In this document: in pieces, positions 6,998 to 11,230 of the stretch
Numbering within the stretch: the stretch's first letter is position 1
Layout of the letters: each line of letters starts with the position of its first letter
NCBI GenBank assembly: GCA_903915485.1
Contig: CAIWTC010000379.1
Span: 1 to 11,230, forward strand
Origin: an uncultured Ignavibacteriales bacterium
GTDB taxonomy: Bacteria; Bacteroidota; Ignavibacteria; Ignavibacteriales; Ignavibacteriaceae
DNA length: 11,230 bases
Reading direction: 5' to 3'
The notes under the pieces: model-generated
What the model was told of the DNA's origin: nothing
Databases searched by the model: none
The model's input: only the letters and a program-made list of their open reading frames with translations
Made by a program: the position numbers and the translations under genes

Positions 6998-8383
6998 ATG
7001 AAATTATTAGATAAAGAATTTACTCCATCAGAGATAGTTAACGAATTAAATAAATATATCATTGGTCAGGAAGACGCCAAAAGAGCGGTTGGAATTGCCT
7101 TGCGTAACCGCTGGAGACGGCAGCAAGTGGCGGGTAAACTAAAAGATGAAATAATGCCGAACAATATTATTTTAATCGGGCCTACAGGAGTCGGCAAGAC
7201 TGAAATTGCAAGAAGGCTCGCCAAACTAGCGCACGCACCTTTTGTTAAGGTGGAAGCTTCCAAGTTTACTGAGGTTGGTTATGTCGGCCGCGATGTTGAA
7301 TCGATGATTCGTGATTTGGTTGAGACCGCAGTCAGTATGATTAAAATTGAAAAGACGAATGAAGTCCGCGAAAAGGCAGATAAACTTGCGGAAGAAAAAA
7401 TATTGGATATACTTGTTCCTCCGAGAAGAACAGTTCAGAATGGAGAGGATGAAATTTCTCTCAGCAATGATAATCCTGAAGAAGTGAACGGCCACAAAAG
7501 TAGCGCGCGGGAATGGATGCGTGAGAAATTAGCCAAGGGTGAGATGGAAGATAAACTTATAGAGTTTGATATTGCTCAACCCGCTGTCGGGATGCAGATA
7601 CTCGGACCTTTGGGCGGAGATGAACTTGGAATAAATATTCAGGAAATCATGGGGAATATGATGCCCAAAAAGAAAAAGAAACGCAAAACTAAAATCAGTG
7701 AAGCGCGTGAATTAATAGCACAGGAAGAGGCGCAAAAGCTGATTGACATGGATGCAGCACAGCGCGAAGCTATTCAGAGAGTTGAGCAGTCGGGAATTGT
7801 ATTCATTGATGAGATTGATAAAATTGCCGGGAGCGGAGGCAAGTCAACATCGGGACCTGATGTTTCAAGAGAGGGTGTTCAGCGGGATTTATTGCCCATA
7901 GTTGAGGGTTCTACCGTAAACACCAAATATGGTTCGGTGAAGACTGACCACATTTTGTTCATCGCTTCGGGTGCGTTTCATGTTGCAAAGCCTTCGGATT
8001 TAATCCCTGAACTTCAGGGCAGATTTCCAATTCGTGTTGAATTGAAAAGTCTTACCGAAGATGATTTTGTTAAAATTCTTACACTTCCGCAGAATGCTTT
8101 GCTAAAGCAGTATGCTGCTTTACTTCAAACAGAAGGTGTCGAGTTGGAGTTTTCTGAAGATGCAATTTTCGAAATTGCCAGAATAGCATTCTTGGTAAAC
8201 GAACAAGTTGAAAACATTGGCGCGCGCAGACTGCATACGATTCTTTCTACCTTATTGGACGATATACTTTTTGGTGTTCCGGATGTTATGGAAGCAACCG
8301 CAGTTAAAATTGATGCTGATAAAGTGAAGAAGAAATTAGAGAGTATAATTATGAATAGGGATTTGAGTAAGTATATACTTTAA
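6998..8383 (+). CDS. hslU: HslU, AAA+ unfoldase subunit of the HslUV protease
   Basis: HslU (ClpY) is the hexameric ATPase that recognises, unfolds and threads substrates into HslV. The 461-residue protein begins with the typical TPSEIVNELNKYIIGQ (9-24). It has Walker A GPTGVGKT (61-68), the pore loop GYVG (94-97), a long intermediate I-domain (about 110-245) with a basic PKKKKKRK patch (223-230), Walker B IVFIDEID (267-274), the IASGAFH segment (322-328), PELQGRFPIR (337-346) and the sensor-2 region IGARRLHT (407-414). It ends in DLSKYIL, matching the C-terminal tail (DLSRFIL in E. coli) that inserts into HslV and opens its active sites. All key residues are present and the length is in the family range. 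It follows hslV by 17 bases with only a weak AGAG ribosome site. Four TTATGAR heptamers begin straight after its stop, and no convincing terminator follows. Confidence 0.97.
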   Translation: MKLLDKEFTPSEIVNELNKYIIGQEDAKRAVGIALRNRWRRQQVAGKLKDEIMPNNIILIGPTGVGKTEIARRLAKLAHAPFVKVEASKFTEVGYVGRDVESMIRDLVETAVSMIKIEKTNEVREKADKLAEEKILDILVPPRRTVQNGEDEISLSNDNPEEVNGHKSSAREWMREKLAKGEMEDKLIEFDIAQPAVGMQILGPLGGDELGINIQEIMGNMMPKKKKKRKTKISEARELIAQEEAQKLIDMDAAQREAIQRVEQSGIVFIDEIDKIAGSGGKSTSGPDVSREGVQRDLLPIVEGSTVNTKYGSVKTDHILFIASGAFHVAKPSDLIPELQGRFPIRVELKSLTEDDFVKILTLPQNALLKQYAALLQTEGVELEFSEDAIFEIARIAFLVNEQVENIGARRLHTILSTLLDDILFGVPDVMEATAVKIDADKVKKKLESIIMNRDLSKYIL

Positions 8384-8411
8384 TTATGAGTTATGAATTA
8401 TAAGTTATGAA
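8384..8411. repeat. Four tandem heptamers TTATGAR directly after hslU
   Basis: Bases 8384-8411 read TTATGAG, TTATGAA, TTATAAG, TTATGAA: four contiguous seven-base units, one with a single change. The array begins on the first base after the hslU TAA. Short heptamer runs of this kind occur in intergenic DNA of several bacterial groups and can change copy number by slippage. No function is shown here. Confidence 0.8.
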
Positions 8412-8453
8412 ATAAAGGGTTGCTAGCCATAACTATAGTTTTTTAATATGTAA

Positions 8454-8472
8454 GGCGGTTCTCTGAATCGCC
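8454..8472 (+). repeat. Short hairpin (REP-like palindrome) in the hslU-ATPase spacer
   Basis: GGCGGTTC (8454-8461) pairs with GAATCGCC (8465-8472) around the loop TCT, giving an 8-bp stem with one G-U pair when read as plus-strand RNA. It is GC-richer than its surroundings. It is not followed by a T-run, so it does not look like an intrinsic terminator. It may be a dispersed palindromic repeat or the remnant of a small mobile element. Confidence 0.4.
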
Positions 8473-8550
8473 TCTGGTAAAGGTGGAAATTTGGGAGATA
8501 AATGATTCTTCCATTCCATTGGGGTATTTACGCAAAAATTAATGTCTAAA

Positions 8551-8649
8551 ACAAAAATCCCAACTAAAATTGACATAGACTATAGGAAAAGTCCAACTTT
8601 TCTTGACATTGAAGTCAATAAAAGTTGGACTTTTCTTAATTTAGTCTTA
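8551..8649. repeat. Three-copy degenerate 33-bp tandem repeat before the ATPase gene
   Basis: Aligning 8551-8583, 8584-8616 and 8617-8649 gives 20 identical bases of 33 between copies 1 and 2, and 20 of 33 between copies 2 and 3. Copies 1 and 2 share CCAACT-N4-TTGACAT-N-GA, at 8560 and 8593. Copies 2 and 3 share AAAAGT-N3-ACTTTTCTT, at 8587 and 8620. The period of 33 bases is close to three helical turns and is also exactly 11 codons. Confidence 0.7.
8583..8638. promoter_or_regulatory. Long inverted repeat, possible operator or attenuator upstream of the ATPase gene
   Basis: The arms AAAAGTCCAACTTTT (8587-8601) and AAAAGTTGGACTTTT (8620-8634) are perfect 15-bp reverse complements. After one mismatch the stem continues inward as TTGAC (8603-8607) with GTCAA (8614-8618) around a six-base loop. 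It extends outward four more pairs with one wobble. Each arm is itself a palindrome (AAAAGT-N3-ACTTTT), so the site could be two 33-bp-spaced operator boxes or an RNA stem-loop. It ends 42 bases before the likely ATPase start. Which strand or mechanism it serves cannot be told from sequence. Confidence 0.6.
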
Positions 8650-8665
8650 AATTATGCTGAAATTT

Positions 8666-8670
8666 AAGGA
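8666..8670 (+). promoter_or_regulatory. Shine-Dalgarno site that favours the ATPase start at 8681
   Basis: AAGGA at 8666-8670 sits 10 bases before the ATG at 8681. The alternative ATG at 8654 has only AT-rich DNA upstream and lies before this site, so the ribosome site supports the later start. Confidence 0.55.
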
Positions 8671-8680
8671 ATTTAGTTAT

Positions 8681-9847
8681 ATGTTGGTTGAAAGAGAAAT
8701 AAGTAATCTGTTTTCCAAAATTGCCGAAGTTTACCCAATTGTTGCAGTTGTGGGGCCGCGTCAAGCAGGGAAAACCACATTTCTTAAGGAGCAATTACAG
8801 AAAAATGATGGTGTATATTTGTTGTTCGATGATCCTGATATCAGGAATATTTTTGATGAGGATATTAAGAAATTTGAAAGACAGTATTTGTCCTCGGGTA
8901 AAGTTGTTGTTTTTGATGAAGTAAACTATGCTTCGTCTGCAGGAAAGAATCTAAAGTATTTGGCAGACACAGGGAGCAAAATCTGGATAACTTCATCATC
9001 TGAGTTAATACTTGGACAGTCCGTATTGTCTCATCTTGTGGGTAGAGTATCAATAATGCGGTTATTTCCTTTTAATAATGTGGAGTTCCTAAGGTATAAA
9101 AATATTTACACGGAAAACACAAAAATATTATCGAGAGAACTTGAAGAGCATATTATTTATGGTGGCTATCCGAAAGTTGTAACAACGAGTGACATTGAGT
9201 TAAAAAATATTATTTTGAGGGATCTATACGAAACTCTTTTATTAAAAGATATTGCGTATTCGTTTTCTATCGACGACATTGCTTCGCTGGAAAAATTTGC
9301 ATATTATCTTTCAGTTAATACTGGGACTCAGTTGACATATGAGGCTGTATCCCAAACACTCGGACTTACTTTTCTGACTATTAAAAAATATCTTGAAGCA
9401 ATGGAAAAGAGTTACTTTATTTTTACTGTTACACCATTCTTCACAAATAAGAATAAAGAAATTGCAAAGCAGCCCAAAATATATTTAGCGGATACGGGTA
9501 TTCGGAATATGATTTTGAAGACTAAAGTAATCGATGGTAAAGTGTTCGAAAATTATATTGCTTCCGAATTGGTGAGATATGGATTTAAGCCAAAATATTG
9601 GAGGACAAAAGGCCAAGCAGAGGTAGATTTTATAATTGAAAACGGAAAAGAAATTATCCCAATTGAAGTTAAATTAAGCAATGCTAATATAACAAATGGT
9701 TTAAGGTCTTTTATTCGTGAGTATAAACCCAAAATAGCATTTCAAATCACACTTAATGGGGAAGAAGCTGAACACGAGTATCAAGATTGCTTAATAAAGG
9801 TAGTGACGATTGTAAAAGGTTTTGAGGAACTAAAAGGCTACTTATAG
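8681..9847 (+). CDS. AAA+ ATPase with C-terminal DUF4143 (nuclease-like) domain
   Basis: This 388-residue protein has the AAA_14 plus DUF4143 architecture. The N-terminal ATPase shows Walker A GPRQAGKTT (25-33), YLLFDDP (46-52), Walker B VVVFDE (75-80) and a sensor-1-like ITSSSE (103-108). GRVSIMRLFPFNNVEFL (121-137) is the usual linker. DUF4143 follows from about 185, with a helix-turn-helix-like segment around YEAVSQTLGLTFLTIKKYLEA (220-240) and IYLADTGIRN (267-276). The C-terminus has the pattern of a PD-(D/E)XK fold: E290 in VFENYIASEL, D316 in EVDFII, and E329/K331 in PIEVKLS. All are intact, although cleavage has rarely been shown for this large, mobile family, and its cellular role is uncertain. 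The start at 8681 fits the AAGGA site and the usual N-terminus; an ATG at 8654 would add nine residues. It stands alone, preceded by a repeat-rich spacer and convergent with the transporter gene 26 bases away, which would suit a gene acquired as a single unit. Confidence 0.9.
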   Translation: MLVEREISNLFSKIAEVYPIVAVVGPRQAGKTTFLKEQLQKNDGVYLLFDDPDIRNIFDEDIKKFERQYLSSGKVVVFDEVNYASSAGKNLKYLADTGSKIWITSSSELILGQSVLSHLVGRVSIMRLFPFNNVEFLRYKNIYTENTKILSRELEEHIIYGGYPKVVTTSDIELKNIILRDLYETLLLKDIAYSFSIDDIASLEKFAYYLSVNTGTQLTYEAVSQTLGLTFLTIKKYLEAMEKSYFIFTVTPFFTNKNKEIAKQPKIYLADTGIRNMILKTKVIDGKVFENYIASELVRYGFKPKYWRTKGQAEVDFIIENGKEIIPIEVKLSNANITNGLRSFIREYKPKIAFQITLNGEEAEHEYQDCLIKVVTIVKGFEELKGYL

Positions 9848-9873
9848 AGATAAGGTTTATGAGGGGTAGATAG

Positions 9874-11136
9874 CTATGCCGATAAAACTCTTTCCTGTTC
9901 AGCAGGTTTATCTTTAACAAAGAAAAGTATTCCCAAACCCGTTATAAAGAAAAACAGTGTGGAGAGTATTGCTAGTTTTTGGCTGCCGGTTGAATAGCTG
10001 ATTAAACCAAACACAAGGGGCCCAACTATGGCTGAACTCTTACCGAAAAAAGAATAGAAGCCAAAGAATTCGGTTTTCCTTTCGGGCGGAGTTAAGCTTG
10101 ACATCAGCGAACGGCTGGTGGATTGGCACGAACCCATCGCACTGCCGGCAAGAAATCCGACGATGTAGAAGTTGGTCTTGTTTGTTGTGTTATAGGCAAG
10201 CAGTACTGTTACTATCCACATTATCAAGGTTATGATAATTGTCTTCTTTTGTCCGATTGAATCAGAGAGGATTCCAAGAAGTACCGAGCCAAGTATGGCA
10301 GTAGTTTGAACCGTGGCGAAAAATATCAGCAAATCTTTTGTGTCGAAATGAAGTGTTGTGCTTGCATAATTCCCAGCAAAAAATATAACTGTGTTAACAC
10401 CTTCAATATAAAAAAAGTAAGCTAGCAGGAACAGTGCAAGGTTCTTGATTCTCTTTAAGTGTCTGATAGTATTAAGAACTCTTGATGTGCCAATTTTAAA
10501 ATAAGATTCAGTTCTTATGATATCCTTGCGGTTGTCGGCGAGAAAAATAAATAACGGCAAGGAAAAGACCAGGAAAAATGCTGCTGCGATTATGAATGTT
10601 ATTTTGTCATTGCCTGAATTCACAAATGGAATTATGATGAGCAGAGTTGCAAGTGAACCAAGATAGCCCATTGCGAAACCGTATCCGCTGACTCTCCCGT
10701 AATTTTTGGGAGTTGTGATTTCCGGGAGGAATGCATCGTAGAAAACAAGTCCCGCTTCAAAACCGATATTAGCAAGAATGAAAAACAGTAGGCCAAGAAA
10801 AATTGCGCCCTGATTGATGAAGAATAAAAGTGAAGTGAAAACTATGCAGATAATTGTAAAGAATAGCAGGAATCTTTTTTTGCCCGTGGAGTAGTCCGCG
10901 ATTGCGCCTAGTATTGGTGCTATCATTGCAGTAACCAGCATGGAGATTCCGGTGCCGAGACTCCAATAAAAGTCACCTATGGGTTGGCCTGAGCAGACCG
11001 TATTCTTAAAATAAATTGCGTAAAGGAATGTTACGACTATTATGGAGAAAGAAGTATTGGCAAAGTCGAAAAGTGTCCAAACGAAAATTGTAAAAAGTTT
11101 GGACTTTCCGCTATTATTGTTTTTCGGAGCTATCAA
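9874..11136 (-). CDS. Major facilitator transporter of the UMF1/Atg22-like family
   Basis: The 420-residue protein is strongly hydrophobic with about 12 predicted membrane helices and a charged central loop (about 201-232). It opens with VWTLFDFANTSFS (19-31), the signature start of the UMF1/Atg22 family. Major-facilitator loop motifs appear as GAIADYSTGKKR (77-88) and GILSDSIGQKKT (288-299). CQSTSRSLMSSLTPPERK (337-354) followed by EFFGFYSFFGKSSAIVGPL (356-374) is typical of the family's second half. Fungal Atg22 exports amino acids from the vacuole; the bacterial substrate is unknown. The start is a TTG at 11136, because no ATG occurs before the first helix; AGAGGA (11141-11146) lies 4 bases upstream. 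The start overlaps the end of nusB by 23 bases, so expression is probably coupled to nusB. It converges on the ATPase gene with no clear terminator between. Confidence 0.9.
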   Translation of the reverse strand: MIAPKNNNSGKSKLFTIFVWTLFDFANTSFSIIVVTFLYAIYFKNTVCSGQPIGDFYWSLGTGISMLVTAMIAPILGAIADYSTGKKRFLLFFTIICIVFTSLLFFINQGAIFLGLLFFILANIGFEAGLVFYDAFLPEITTPKNYGRVSGYGFAMGYLGSLATLLIIIPFVNSGNDKITFIIAAAFFLVFSLPLFIFLADNRKDIIRTESYFKIGTSRVLNTIRHLKRIKNLALFLLAYFFYIEGVNTVIFFAGNYASTTLHFDTKDLLIFFATVQTTAILGSVLLGILSDSIGQKKTIIITLIMWIVTVLLAYNTTNKTNFYIVGFLAGSAMGSCQSTSRSLMSSLTPPERKTEFFGFYSFFGKSSAIVGPLVFGLISYSTGSQKLAILSTLFFFITGLGILFFVKDKPAEQERVLSA

Positions 11137-11230
11137 TTAGTCCTCTGCCGGCTTTGGATAATTTTCCTTCCTCAGTCAGGTCCACAAGAATCTTATTCAA
11201 AATTCCATTAATAAACTTTCCACTGTCTGC
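11114..11230 (-). CDS. nusB: NusB, transcription antitermination factor, C-terminal fragment (partial, cut by right edge)
   Basis: The minus strand is open from the window edge to a TAA at 11114-11116, giving 38 residues. The segment DSGKFINGILNKILVDL matches the conserved C-terminal helix of NusB, where F(I/V)NG(I/V)L is the family hallmark. It is followed by a tail with LSKAGRGLI, a K-x-GRGL ending I associate with Bacteroidota/Chlorobi-type NusB. NusB pairs with NusE (ribosomal S10) on boxA RNA in rRNA antitermination. Its last codons overlap the TTG start of the transporter gene by 23 bases in another frame. Only the end of the gene is visible, so the assignment rests on one motif region. 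Confidence 0.75.
   Translation of the reverse strand, partial: ADSGKFINGILNKILVDLTEEGKLSKAGRGLIDSSEKQ

Larger units (their letters stand above)
8542..8667 (+). other. Candidate 41-codon small ORF carrying an 11-residue repeat (doubtful gene)
   Basis: An ATG at 8542 opens a frame to TAA at 8665-8667. The 33-bp DNA repeat is in frame, so the peptide has three 11-residue units: TKIPTKIDIDY, RKSPTFLDIEV and NKSWTFLNLVL. The stop overlaps the AAGGA site that would serve the ATPase ATG at 8681, which would permit coupling. Against it being a gene: no Shine-Dalgarno precedes the ATG, and much of the frame lies inside a long inverted repeat. It could be a remnant or a coincidence of the repeat period being divisible by three. 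Confidence 0.2.

Noticed and set aside
7066..7495. Open frames on the minus strand opposite hslU.
   Set aside because: They lie wholly inside a clearly conserved gene and show no family resemblance or ribosome site.
8454..8472. The 8-bp hairpin as the hslVU terminator.
   Set aside because: It is followed by CTGGTAAAGG, not a T-run, and one base pair is only a wobble. It lies about 70 bases after the hslU stop.
8502..8549. A 15-codon ORF (ATG at 8502) with GGGAG upstream as a leader peptide.
   Set aside because: The ribosome site is only 4 bases from the ATG. There is no run of a regulatory amino acid, and no antiterminator pairing could be drawn with confidence.
8570..8608. Two TTGACA boxes (8570-8575 and 8603-8608) as -35 promoter elements for the ATPase gene.
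   Set aside because: Neither has a -10-like hexamer 16-18 bases downstream. Both are explained by the 33-bp repeat.
9848..9873. A terminator between the convergent ATPase and transporter genes.
   Set aside because: The 26-base gap contains no inverted repeat or T-run. Either termination occurs inside the genes or transcripts overlap.

Overview
The window holds ordinary chromosomal bacterial genes: twelve protein genes (two cut by the edges) with short gaps, several visible Shine-Dalgarno sites and AT-rich spacers. The gene set is HslU/HslV, a FloA-type flotillin, a Yip1-domain membrane protein, an Atg22-like transporter and an AAA/DUF4143 ATPase. Its protein style suggests the Bacteroidota/Ignavibacteria/Chlorobi neighbourhood. 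That placement is an inference from general gene style; no rRNA or other taxonomic marker is present.

Layout. (1) Positions 1-1697, plus strand: the tail of an unrecognised protein, an RmlD-like NAD(P)-dependent sugar-nucleotide reductase, and a FAHD1-like fumarylacetoacetate hydrolase family enzyme. They are 6 and 11 bases apart, so probably cotranscribed. A strong 14-bp hairpin at 1758-1788 lies between this run and the oppositely directed operon that follows. (2) Positions 6296 down to 1796, minus strand: floA, a small membrane-anchored protein of unknown function, a UvrD/PcrA-type helicase and a Yip1-domain membrane protein. Spacing is 18, 7 and 57 bases, and the hairpin at 1758-1788 followed by a T-run ends the unit. 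(3) Divergent from floA, plus strand: hslV-hslU, encoding the two-part ATP-dependent protease, with a plausible sigma70-type promoter at 6384-6412. (4) Positions 8384-8680: a structured, apparently non-genic spacer with four tandem heptamers, a small hairpin, and a three-copy 33-bp degenerate tandem repeat. The last two repeat copies also form a long inverted repeat. This leads into an AAA+ ATPase with a DUF4143/nuclease-like C-terminus. (5) Minus strand at the right edge: the C-terminal end of nusB overlapping a TTG-started Atg22/UMF1-type major facilitator transporter, which converges on the ATPase gene.

Most genes are housekeeping or conserved. I do not see a defence island, CRISPR array, prophage or complete transposon. 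The least explained parts are the repeat-rich spacer before the ATPase gene and the unknown protein cotranscribed with the flotillin.
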